A stretch of DNA of 64,000 nucleotides from Anarhynchus alexandrinus (lineage: Eukaryota; Chordata; Aves; Charadriiformes; Charadriidae), in contig VUYV01000605.1 of assembly GCA_008711295.1 (NCBI GenBank), positions 62,001 through 126,000 of the forward strand, written 5' to 3'. Shown in pieces: positions 1 through 44,500 of the stretch (its first letter is position 1; every line of letters begins with the position of its first letter). Under the pieces are notes generated by a model. It did no database searches. It worked only from the letters and a program-made list of their open reading frames with translations, and had not been told where the DNA came from. The position numbers and the translations under genes are program-made.

Positions 1-10
1 AGCTGCTTAC

Positions 11-70
11 GGCCGGGGCGCGGGCGGGAGAGCAGCCCACCCCCCGGCTTCGGGCAGAAGGGCTCTCCAT
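11..70 (-). other. Possible first coding exon of an unidentified minus-strand gene
   Basis: On the minus strand an ATG at 70-68 in a good Kozak setting (GCGCATGG) opens 20 codons that run exactly to a donor-like GTAAGC at 10-5. The predicted peptide starts MESPSARSRG, is rich in Arg, Ser, Pro and Ala, and has a single acidic residue. It sits 85 bases downstream of the NRF1 palindrome when read on the minus strand. I do not recognise the peptide; it does not resemble the RIPK4 N terminus as I recall it. Short GC-rich frames arise by chance, so this is only a candidate. Confidence 0.2.
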
Positions 71-154
71 GCGCCCGACCAACGGCACTAACCGACCCGG
101 GGAGAGGGGGAAGGACCAGCAGGTCCCGCCGCGCACCTGCGCCAGCCGCAGGGC

Positions 155-166
155 TGCGCATGCGCA
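155..166. promoter_or_regulatory. NRF1-type palindrome TGCGCATGCGCA
   Basis: A perfect 12-base palindrome matching the NRF1 consensus (YGCGCAYGCGCR), inside the left CpG island. NRF1 binds such sites in promoters of widely expressed genes. This supports promoter function but not direction. Confidence 0.6.
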
Positions 167-960
167 GAAGCCGTACGCAAGGCGGGCAGCGGCTCGGGCC
201 CCCCCTCTCACAGCGAAGAGGGAAGGGGGACGCCGGGGTCGCTGCCGTCGTCGTCCTCCTCCTCCTCCCAGCGAAGGCGGGGCGGCGACCCAGCCAGGCG
301 TTCGGCGCCTCTCAGCCGCGTTGCCACAGGGCTCCCCTTCCGCGGGTGGGAGCCGTGGGTTGTCCCCGCGGCCATAAAGCCCTTGGTTTTACCTGAGGCC
401 AGGGCCAGTGCGCGCGCGTGCGGCCTGCCGGCCGTTAACGGCCGCGGCGGTGATCTCCCCACCCCCACCCCGATCCCCAGAGGTTTATTTCCCTGTTTTC
501 AAGCTCTTCCCAACCTTGAGATGTTTCCCAAAGCTGAGGGGTGCCCGGTGTGGGGCCGGGCAGGGCCGCACGCCGTGCCCGGTGCGGGCGGCTGCGTGTG
601 CCGGTGTGTAGGTGTGGGTGGTGGGGACGCACCTGCGCTGGGCTGGGTCCGTTTTGGTCCCTTTGCGGTGCAGGCTAACGGGGGGCTGCAGCTCATGGGA
701 GTCCCCCCCCACCCAGTTCCAGAGGGTCTCGGCGGACCCCTGGGAGAGCAGTCAGGCTGTGTCTGGGGCTCAGGACCCCATGACTGGTGCTGGAGCCGAG
801 GCTGAACCGCCAGGTCAGGAGCAGGAATGGGGGAGCTGCTGGTGGGAGGCAAATATCCGGAGGAGAAGGGAAGCAGGCAGCGGGCTGCAAAGGCATTTGG
901 GGTGGTTAAAGCACATCTTCCTACGACTGCTGTTGTAGCTACCACTCAACAATCCCGCTC

Positions 961-3900
961 ACCACCACCCGCCCTCTAATCCTCCCATTTATAGGGCTGT
1001 TAGTTTAGACTAAACTCTTACCATTTTCAATATCAAAACACACCAAACACAGGCATCTTTAAAGGTAAGAGTGTATTAGCTGGGAATGCCTGCCATTGAG
1101 AGATGGAAGTCTTTGTAGCCAGGTGTAGGAGACCACACACATTCTATTGCTGCTTCCAGACTCCGATAAGTGTCCTGGGCAACCAGAATTTGTGATTTCT
1201 CGCAAGCATTAATTGATTACAGCAAGTTCTTGCTCTACTTGAATTACTTCTTCAACCACTCTTCATTTTGATAAAATGCTTACACTTAATTTCTAGACAT
1301 TTTTTAAAGTAGGTAGACTCAGAAATACTGGCTACACTGCGAGAAGACAAAGTAAATTAAGAAGGAATTGTGTATGCTGTATAATTAGAATGACAGCTAT
1401 CCCTTTAGTAACTAGAAATGCTCTCAGGGGTGACTGGATTACTTTAAAAAACCAGCAGTAAATAGAGCACTCTTTTTTCCAAGACCTTTCTGCCAGGAAC
1501 ACCTCATATCTCTATTCAACCCTCTTCTTACTTAAATAACCACACAAGTATATCATGCCTGGAGGAAAACTTAGTGCATGTTGGGATTTGCATGTATTTC
1601 ATGGGAAAAAAAGTAGTGGAAAAGGGAGGAGAGTGAATGAGAAGTAGGTGCATTTGCCTTCAGGACAAAGTTTCTCATTTTTCTCTTTGATTATGCAATC
1701 TAAACTCTTCTCTTTTGCATCTTTAAAAACAGTGCTTTGTCACTGATTCCACTGTCTCTTCAGCAAAATTCTTGTTTGCGTCAGCACAGACTTCACAGGA
1801 AGGCAATAAAGCAACTATTCTTTACTTTTTAAGACACACACAGCCCCAAATAGAACCCGCTCCTGCCCAAATACCCCCAACCTAGGTACCCATATTTACT
1901 GAATCATATAGAATCCTGAATACTATATGATAACTAGGGCCCTTGAGAACAAGTGCCATCTGTACATCAGTCAGACAAAGGTATTTTATTCCTCTGAAAG
2001 CTCAGAGTCGGGTCTTAACACAGGCATGGGTGTGGAGAGAAGGGAAGAGGAGCTCACACGTGCAGTCGATTTATTTTTTACCCACCCACAACACAGCCTG
2101 CGTAACAGACTGAGAGCCATTCTTTTTTATCCCCCTCTCCTTGGCACAGCAAGGAACTAGGGTTAGAGCTTCTCCACCCTTTCCATTAATAAGCTGATTT
2201 GATTTTTTGTTTTGTTTTGGTTTTTTTTGATTGTAAAACAGCCCTCTATTCCAGTGTCAACCCCTCAATGACACTCCTGTATCTGACTTGCACGCAGATA
2301 TCACGTACGCACCAGAGCAGGTCTGTTCTGTGTGTGAGAAAGGACAGTCGCTCTTGAGAAAACGCTGCCCACAACCTTGCTTTCCCTCTTCCCAAAAGTG
2401 ATGAAACATGGACCTGCTTCATTCTCTTATCATTTGAGCATCTTACCCTTTGGTTTCTGCATGTTGCTGCATATAACACACTGAGTGTGTGAATTCAAAC
2501 CTTTTAATTGAATTTATGGTGAAATGAACACACACTAACACTTTCCCCTATACAAATAACAGGAGGTTATTTGGTTCTGCTTATAAGGTTGTAAGGTTTT
2601 GCTAGAAAAAAGCATATGGATGCAATAATCACCAATATTTAGTTAACAGCACTGCATCCACCACCACTTACCATGCAGTTTGGTACAGCAGGCTAAGCAC
2701 GTGTTCTCCCACATAGTTTTTAGATACATTTCCATTGTATTTTGTTGCCTCTCAGGTCCCTCTTCCCCCCCAGTTTTGAATCTGTGTCTTGACGTTCACT
2801 AGACGTGAGAGGTACAAGTCTCAGAGACGCTCGTGTTCCCATGAGCTCTCTGAAAACGGCCAGCTGTGTCGGGAAGAGAGCTTGAAACAAGCGCGAGGGG
2901 AAGGCTGGCAGAACTCGGCTGGGATCTGCTCTCATTAACAGCACCCAGTGCATCAATCCCTACGTGAGTTGTTCTGGCAAACAAGCCAGAGCGTGTGCCG
3001 TCTCCTTCCTTGAGCTATCATCACAGCAAGAACCTCAGACTCATGTGGGTAGGAGAAGGGCGGAAATCTGTAGAAAATTAGCATCATTAGTTTCTCCTAA
3101 TTTTAACTCCTCATTCTGCCATTACTACATTATTTTTTTTTTATAGCCTTTTAAATTTTGCTACACTTATGGGACACCTTAAAACTTTTTAGAATCAAAA
3201 TCTGTAAGTAAAGAGAAAAATACAGGAAAGCACTCAACTGACAGCAAAAAGACATTAGAACTTAAAAACTTTGCTTTAGATGAAATAAATCCCCAAACTC
3301 AGTATTTTTCACTGCTCTACAGCCATTGCACCTAATAACCATCTTTTCAAAAGCATTAGCAACTAACCAGGCACTGTAACTGGTCAAAACAGCGCATGGA
3401 TAAGGCAGAAAGAGAACAGCATTACATGACAAAGGTTGATGAAATCCTGACTGCAGGGGCGAGACTGAAGTCTCCTGCACAAGTCTTGCCCTCTCTGCCC
3501 CTACCAGCTGTTGGGAATTTACGTTTAGCACCAGTGAGCTTGCACTCTCTGGAAAAGCAACCCAACGTGCCAGCCATCGTTAGCTGTACTGCAGGGGCTT
3601 GGTATGCTGAACCCCTGTCTGAACTCAGCTGGCAGCAGTACACACGCAGAACAGCGCTTCAGCACCCAGGAGGAAAAATAAATCCAGAACAGCTTTCCCA
3701 AAGCATTTTAGGGCAAAAACCATATTTTTCAACCATGGTTACACTGTACGGTGAAGTACCCGTGGCTTTCTACAGTGTTCCAACATCTTTAATCAAGAAA
3801 ATGTAACGGCTTCTTGCCATATACAGCACAAATATAGTAGCATCTCAGTACTGAAGAAAATCACTCTGAGACGAGTTGATGACAAACACGATGGAAACAC

Positions 3901-5639
3901 TTTTTTTTTTTCCTTTCTCCTGTTGCCAACATGACACTTTGGATTTACTACAGGGCAAAAGCCCTTACGTGAAACCAAACCTTGGTAACTGATCTCACAG
4001 ATGCAAGTCACTTGGCAGCACAGTCCATCTCCAAAATGACAGAGCTTTGCTGTGCATCCTGGTGTGGATCAGCATCCTCATCCTCCAATGTATTTCCTTC
4101 TCACCAGATGAGGCCAAAACAGAACCACCAAGAAAGGGCATGCCAAAAATACAAAGGGTTAAAGGTTTTCCAACAGGTATGCTTATATCAATAAGTGTAA
4201 GGCCAAAAGTCATTAGAAGGAGTGACATTATTATTACTTTAAATAGCACCAAGGAAATCTCATTACCAAACAAGAATTCACAAAGCAATACTACCAAAGC
4301 TATTTACCCTATCCATTTTCATGTAGTACCTGTAGTTTTTATATGATTGTCATTTGGATGTATGGTATTTTTTCCATTCCTAGCTTTCAGGATGAGAAAT
4401 TGAGGCATCTCTATGCATGCAGAACACTAGTAAATCACACTGACAAAATGACAGAAAATTCAGTTCTAGAAATAAATTCAGCTGTTACCTGGCTGTTAAC
4501 TTCAAACAATTTCTTAAACAATAAAAAAGTACAGAAACATATCTGGTTACATAGGAGACTGACTGGCAAGTTTCTGCAAAAATACTCACTTTTTATACTG
4601 GCAGATCTCAAAAGAGAACTTTAATTTTAGAGAGTGTAATAGCACTTGATACAGTAGGTTTTCCTGAGAGAACTCACCACAGACCATAGCCAAGAAAGAT
4701 TCAATCTCCTCTGCTTCCTGTTATTACCCAGTAACGAGCTATAGAATAAATATTTTGGAACACTACCCCGTGTTTCTGTTTATTGCGGGATGTACAAAGT
4801 TCTATGAGACAATGATTAAGCTATTGCTTTTGAAGCAAGTGTATGTGATTTGAAGAAAAAAAATGTTTGATGCGTTAATTAAGGACCAGAAAAGAATAAC
4901 ACTGGTAGAGAAAGGGTTCTGTACCTTGATGCTCCTTTACTTCAGAGCCCATGTGCCACAGACAGCATTCAATTAAATAATAGTCTTAGCAATAAACAAT
5001 GACAATACACAGAACACTACACAACATCACTCCTTTGGCTCAAAGTAATTCCAGTTTGTTACTGAACAGTTGTTATGCAAAATCTCCAACACATGGCTGA
5101 AATCAATAACCTTCACATCCTGTAGCTGGAAAGGCTAGTAACAAATTGTCAAAGGAAATTTAGATTGCACATCCCTTACGTAGTTTTATTTCTTGTGCAG
5201 TTTGAAACAGCATCAGTATAACTTTGGTATTTGTCTGAAAAAGGCGTAGTTGGGAGGGCAGCTGGCAGTCAATAGTTCTCCACGGTAAGCTCTGTCTGAA
5301 AAGGCATCCATTTCCAACTTCTCCAAACAAAATAATTTGTTTGAAACAAAACCAAAATAATTTGTTTTGAAATGTTTCATGTTGCAGCACACCCAAGATA
5401 CAGTTGTGTTCTCATAGAGATGTTAGTAACAGCAGTAATAACAAAATCATGCTGAGAGATGATGAGGTACCATAGCAATGGTTGCAGGGAAAGTCAAGAT
5501 CATTTCTAAAAGGAGCACTCTGGGAATATTAACTTTTTGAGAACTTTCTATTGCTGGCCTAGTCAAAGCCCTTCCAGTCGTTATATTTTTCCCTCCTGAA
5601 GTGGAATATTACTTAAGATATTTTTTACAGTAAGAACAA
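961..5639. other. Intergenic or undetermined DNA with no recognised gene
   Basis: AT-rich sequence with short frames only. The longest open stretch (plus strand, 3396-3806, 136 codons) has no recognisable motif and no flanking splice logic. There is a T-rich tract with TTTTG repeats at about 2198-2230. Part of the right side could be extended PRDM15 3' UTR. I see no RNA gene, no LTR and no further CR1 piece here. Confidence 0.6.
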
Positions 5640-5820
5640 TCACCCACTGGAACAACCTCCCCAGGGACATGGTAGAGTCCTTGTCACTGGAGGTTTTAAA
5701 GATGCACTAGGACAGGGTGCTAGATAATCTCATCTAGCCTCCCTTTCGCAAAAAAGGCTGGACCAGATGATTTTTCAAGGTCCCTTCCAACCTGGGCTGT
5801 TCTATGATTCTATGATTTTG
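5640..5820 (+). mobile_element. CR1 LINE 3' tail, plus orientation
   Basis: About 180 bases carrying the typical CR1 3' end: 'CCACTGGAACAACCTCCCC', then 'GACCAGATGATTTTTCAAGG', 'TCCCTTCCAACCTGGGCTG' and the terminal octamer-like repeat TTCTATGATTCTATGATT at about 5801-5818. It is a heavily 5'-truncated copy with no coding capacity, lying downstream of PRDM15 and antisense to it. The near-consensus tail repeat suggests moderate age. The 5' boundary is approximate. Confidence 0.93.
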
Positions 5821-5847
5821 GAAACACTGAGAGACTGAAGAGAGACA

Positions 5848-5886
5848 TTTATTTTCTCTGTGACCACCAACATGCAAGCATTTATT
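5848..5886 (-). terminator. PRDM15: Candidate distal PRDM15 polyadenylation signals (two AATAAA)
   Basis: Two AATAAA hexamers on the minus strand (plus-strand TTTATT at 5881-5886 and 5848-5853). The first is followed by a GU-rich stretch (GCATGTTGGTGGTC) and the second by U/GU-rich sequence ending in CAGTGTTTCC, as expected for cleavage sites. Using them would give a 3' UTR of about 2.4 kb. They lie just before the CR1 tail. No transcript evidence is available. Confidence 0.35.
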
Positions 5887-7281
5887 GTGTGATCATTCCT
5901 TTTTAAATCAGCTAGAATCAATCATTGCCTTTACCAATTAGGCACCAAACATGGGAGGGGCGGGGGGGAGAAGTGGGTGGACACAACTTCCAAGTACATA
6001 AACAATGTATTTCATAAATAAAACCTAGCTTCCTCTTGACCAGAGGGTTTGGTGTGAAGGGGAAGCAGTTGTGGACAGGACAGCTGAGGAGAAACTTAAC
6101 TGACAGGGGTGAAATAATCCATGTGATAGAAGGGCATAAAACTGTAGTTCTCAGGATATTGGGAGGCTCATAAAATTACAGGATCTCATGGTACTATGTG
6201 AACAGGATCTCAGGAAGACAGAAGGGGCTAGGGAATGAAAAAATCTCTTTCCCACACCAGTAAAAGATATTTTCTCTTTCTGATATACATCCTTCTCCCA
6301 TCAAATATAGGTCCCTCCCATGCAGACATTTTATAGGCTTGTTGGCATTTACAAAAAAGTAGTTCTGCTCCTCTGACACACAAAATCTGTCACCAGAAAC
6401 TCCATTCCTATACATGTCCTGTTGCAACTAAGCTTTATGCAGAGCCTCGCATAGTGAGCCTCCGGACACTGCTATGGCACCAAGAAAACTATTGGAGGTT
6501 AACTTTAATATCCAGACATCTATACTTTGGAAGAATTTGTTGTAGAGATTATAAGGCAACCTTTAGGGGTCAAGTAGCCCATCTTAATACAGACTTTCAG
6601 AGCTGAAGTCATTCCTACTCATATTTTTGCTAATACATAGAACATTTTCATAAATATGATAGGCACAGACAGGATTTTTACAACCATTGATCTATATTCA
6701 CTGTCAAACACAGCAGCTGCTTTATCCTCAGCAAAAATCTTTAGCACAGTTCTGCGGCTCAGTCTGCTGCCCCAAAGGACCTTGTTCTGCAGCCACAGCT
6801 GGAAGGACAGATTTGCCTTTCAGGATTCCATGCAGCAACATTTATTTTTTTTTTAGTTTATTCCTTTTTGATAGCTGCTTTTTCTCTGTGGGAAAGATAC
6901 GATCTTCTTGACATGCTAAAGTCCAGACTGCACATCAATGTATGGAGAATGGAATGAAAGTGTAGTGTCAGCAATGATGTATTTGACCCAACCCACTATT
7001 TATATCCCCAACAGTCATGCAAACCTTGCCCATTATACACTAGGGCATACTGCCTCCACGTGGCAGAAGATGCTTCAGACATTCTGTTTTCTTGGATTTC
7101 ACACACATCTTGTGTGTGGCTATGAATTTTGGAAATAGTTTTGGAACCAGACGGAGTAGAACCCATACGTTACTTCTGTGAGAAAGGGCAATATGGGAAT
7201 GAAAAAAATTAATGAATTATATTGATAACAGTGTTTTTCACACAAATACTCACCAGGAACACACAGTAAAGTACAAAGGCC

Positions 7282-7308
7282 ATATATATATATACGTATA
7301 TATATATA
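7282..7308. repeat. AT dinucleotide palindrome with central ACGT
   Basis: Runs of (AT)n on both sides of a central ACGT form a near-perfect self-complementary sequence of about 26 bases. It can fold as a hairpin or cruciform and is a likely variable microsatellite. It lies 22 bases beyond the nearest AATAAA of PRDM15 on the minus strand. Confidence 0.85.
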
Positions 7309-7329
7309 AAAAGAATGCTTTCTCAAATG

Positions 7330-7335
7330 TTTATT
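7330..7335 (-). terminator. PRDM15: Nearest AATAAA after the PRDM15 stop
   Basis: AATAAA on the minus strand, about 910 bases beyond the stop codon. The downstream sequence is T/A-rich rather than GU-rich, so this is a weaker candidate than the pair at 5848-5886. Confidence 0.3.
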
Positions 7336-8243
7336 ACACAATGAAAGAAGACTAATTGAAAAAAATTCACATCCTGAACTTGATCAAAGGGGACTGATTG
7401 CTCTTCAGACCTATTAGCTAAAAGCAAGATTGAAAGAGCAGTTTTGAAAAATTACATAAAACTGTATCACATTCTTTTTTTCAGTTTGTAACTGTTTTGA
7501 TTCAAACTTGACTAGAAGACCATAAAAGTTGCTTAAGCATTAGACCAGCTATCTGATTCAAGTAGCACTAACGCTGTGTTATGGGTACAGGGTTTTTCCC
7601 ATGACTAAAATGGAAATAGTCTGTGAAATTGGTATATTTTCTTCCACACCACACTCATCCCCACCCCAAAGCCCCAACCTCCACCTACTTTACCAATGTT
7701 GTTAGATACAAGACCTAAAGGAGATAAAAAACAAGACAATTATTGTTTTGCCCATTTGTGTCTTTACACTTCAGTCTTTACCAGCTGACCACAACTGCAT
7801 TCCACCTCACTGTGAACAAGGTCTTCACATGTAATTCTCAGACTGGAAAGAAGTGACATGGTATGGCTGAAAAGGGTTTTGTAAATCACCAGTGTCATAA
7901 TATTTAGGATTTCCCTGCTTTGGTTAAGATATGTTATGATGCTTCTGTCAAATCTCAATCTTACTGCATGAAATACATGGTGCAAGGGGACGCTAAATTT
8001 TACGGTGAGATTTCTTTCCTATTTCTTTTTTTTTTTAAGATGGTGCAAGGTCTAGAGACAGCATGAGAATCTCAAGATTAGGGTGTTGCAGGGTACTATG
8101 CCAAATTTAGCTTACATTTCACTGTATAAGCATTTTCCTATCTCTGTTTGGTATCCAGCAAACAATCCTATTAGAAATTTTCCAAACGTCTGTGAGTTTT
8201 TGTCTCTAAGTACTGTCCATTGCAAAACTTTTGAAAGTATAAA

Positions 8244-41554
<33,311 letters not shown>

Positions 41555-41563
41555 GTTTTAAAC

Positions 41564-44500
41564 CTGCCAAAATACAAAAGATGAAGTTAGTTCTGAATGA
41601 CTTTTATTTTCCATATTGTTGAAACATTCCTTTATGGAGTAATGATGCTGACTGATTAAGAGCATATCTGAACACATGACTGCCCTTGCAGGAGTATCAA
41701 TAGAAAGTTAAATAAATTAAAGTTGCTAAAAATCCCCCAGTGACTGCTGTACCATCAAAAAATAGGAATTCATTCACTGCTCCCCATCAGCAGGCAGGTG
41801 TTCAGCCATCTCCAGGAAAACAGGGCTCCATCACACATAATGGTTACTTGGGAAGACAAACGTCGTAACTCCAAACTTCCCCCCTTCCTTCTTCCTCCCC
41901 CAGCTTTTTATATGCTGAGCATGATGTCATATGGCGTGGAATATCCCTTTGGTCAGTTGGGATTGGCTGTCCCGGCTGTGTCCCCTCCAAACCTCTTGCG
42001 CACCCCTAGCCTACTCACTGGTGGGGTGGTCTGAGAAGCAGAAATAGTCTTGACTCTGTGTAAGCACTGCTCAGCAGTAACTAAAACATCCTTGTATTAC
42101 CAACACCGTTTCCAGCACAACTCCAAAACACAGCCCCATACTAGCTGCTATGAAGAAAATTAACTCTATCCCAGCCAAAACCAGCATAACATGCTTTGCT
42201 GAAATCACTACCAAGAAACCTAAATGTCTGTAGGTTTGCAGGCATTTCTCTCTGAGGCAATGCCGCCTCATGCTGTTCCCCATCCCTCCTTTGGCCAACC
42301 TCCAGCCATTCCTGTGTGTGCCCCGCTATAAGCTCCTGTGGAGCCTCAGAACAAGCAGGGCCAGAGGAGTAATCCAGGCCAGCAACAACCACTGCAAAAA
42401 CAAGGCCCATCTGGTTTGGCGCAACATTTTATTGAACAGTAGCTTAAAAAATTGTCTCTGAAGGGCAGATTGCTTATTTAATAGACATAATCATCTTAAG
42501 AACCTAAAAACTACAGATACAATCACAGATTTGTTCCAAAGGCCATGATATACTGTATACCGTGACAACAAGCATCAGAAAACCTGGGAAAACAAATCCC
42601 GTCTCTGTCACTGATCTTCTATGAAATGGTAACTCACCAATTTGCCTTCACCCATAAAATAAGGATAATATATATTCACTTTTATAAATCAGTATGTATT
42701 TGGCAGCATGTATTAAAAACTTGCGTAAACACTATTTATGGCTCCTCAATGAAGTCTAGACAATCTAAATTATGGTTGGCAAGTAGTCTGTGATTATGTA
42801 TGGCTAAGATCATGACACCTGCAGGATCTAGAAGATAGTTTTCCCTTTTCTAACCATGAAAAGGTTCTCCTCCTTTCAGTTTCTCCAATGCCCCAGTGAG
42901 AGGCAAAGCAACACGAAGATCATGACCCAAGTCTAAGAAAAAATGAGGCTGCAGAAAACAGCAAGCACATCGGTCAAGAAGAAAACAGGGAGGAGTAGGA
43001 GACTGAACCTGTGACAGGAAGGACAGGAAGAGAGGAAACATGAACAAAGACACACTAAGCTAATCGAGCCCTGTTTGAAAAAAGATGAAGCATTTGCTAC
43101 CACAACAAAAGCCACGCCAAAGATACACACAAGCACAGCCATTAGTTAGGATCAGCGTAGGAGCAGGACTCCCTGTTATGAGTTTACTCTTGAACACGAA
43201 TGCTTCATATGCTCTGCCTGGCTGGGCCGTGGAAATATACCTCAGGCTGGAGCTTGGAGCAGAAGCTACTTCTGCACAGGTTCTGGCTCTACTGACTTAA
43301 GCACAAGTGAAGTCCCTGTCCCACACAACCCCTTTCACTGTTTCAGGAAGGGCTCCATACTTGCACCAAGTCTGCTGCTAACACCATGATGGCACCTGCA
43401 CATGCCAGGGAGCAATGCAGCTGCCAGCTGCACCTCAAGCCTCCACCAGAAGGAGCAAACAGGTTCTTTCACCAATCCGTAGGCTACTCCCAATTAGCAA
43501 AGGACAGTCCATCATCACACGGAGATGTGCTAGGTGGAAAGCCAACACATCAACTGATGGAAATATAATGGGACACCTAGCCACTGTGGCCCTTGGTCAC
43601 AGCAGGAGGGATCCTGCTGCTCAGTTATCTGAGCAACAGCATAAGGAAGATTTTGGTCTGGGCACTCTGGCATGCCCCCACCACCTGTCCCAAGCACTGC
43701 CCTCCCCAACTCCACCTAATGTCAACAACACAATCCCTCCTAACACCTGCTTCCCCATTAAGGGGCTAGCACTGCCCACCTGTGGCACAAGCTAGGCCTT
43801 CCTTGGCTATGGCTTTTAGGGACTAAAATCATGTAACAAAACACTTAAACATTTATATAAAAGCCCAATGCTGATCACAAGCAGCAATTCAGGGAATTTC
43901 CCAAAAGGTCTTTTCCTGAAAGCACTGCAAACAATGCAACAGGTATTTAGGGAAACCCAGAATATAAGGGTGCAACACAAGCCACAGAAAGCGCATCGCA
44001 GGTCGATGTTAAAAATGGTTTATTTTGCTTTTTAACCAAGACGCTTTGTGGATGCTCTGCGCTCTTTCAAAAGGTGTACGTCCAGTTATTTTTAGATAGT
44101 TTGTGTCCTGACAAGACTTTAATCCAAAATATGGCTGAATCAACAAATACCCTTCTTGGTCAATGGTTCAGATACACAGGGGCCGCAGTGCAGCAAGACC
44201 AGCAATACTGCTGTGTGACCTGCCTGTCAAAGGCATTCACCTTCTAGGACTTTCCTGTGTCGCATTCTTCACAAACAGCAGACTGATGACATGCGGCATT
44301 ACAGCAGCAGCAACGTCAGTCGTGTTCTAGGGGCCGTCAGATGAGAATAGCAGCAGAGGGGCGGAGAAATCAGAGTGGCATAAATGTTGTTCAAGGTGAT
44401 GGGGTGAAAGCGTAAAAGTCCCTCAAACATACCTCCCATAGTTAATAAGGACACTACATCTCAGTTATTATCTGCATTAGCACAATTTTCACTTTTGCAG

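Larger units (their letters stand above)
1..960. promoter_or_regulatory. CpG island at the left edge, probable promoter of an unidentified gene
   Basis: This stretch is very rich in G, C and CpG, up to about position 870, and changes sharply to AT-rich DNA after about 960. It holds an NRF1-type palindrome at 155-166 and no convincing long coding frame on either strand. Such islands usually mark a promoter. The direction is uncertain: a good donor-like site on the minus strand (GTAAG, just left of position 11) suggests a gene running off the left edge. In the conserved human order RIPK4 lies beyond the 3' end of PRDM15 on the same strand, so RIPK4 is a candidate, but no kinase-coding sequence is visible here. 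Confidence 0.6.
5854..8243 (-). other. PRDM15: Probable PRDM15 3' UTR
   Basis: Non-coding AT-rich DNA directly after the PRDM15 stop codon. Candidate AATAAA signals occur on the minus strand at 7335-7330, at 6862-6857 and 6846-6841, and at 5886/5853. The true end cannot be fixed from sequence alone. The interval includes the AT palindrome at 7282-7308. Confidence 0.4.

Noticed and set aside
499..945. 148-codon minus-strand frame in the left CpG island
   Set aside because: Composition matches random GC-rich sequence, and no domain or signal is visible.
3396..3806. 136-codon plus-strand frame downstream of PRDM15
   Set aside because: No recognisable motif, ordinary composition, no splice sites that would join it to anything, and a single frame of this length is expected by chance in 64 kb.
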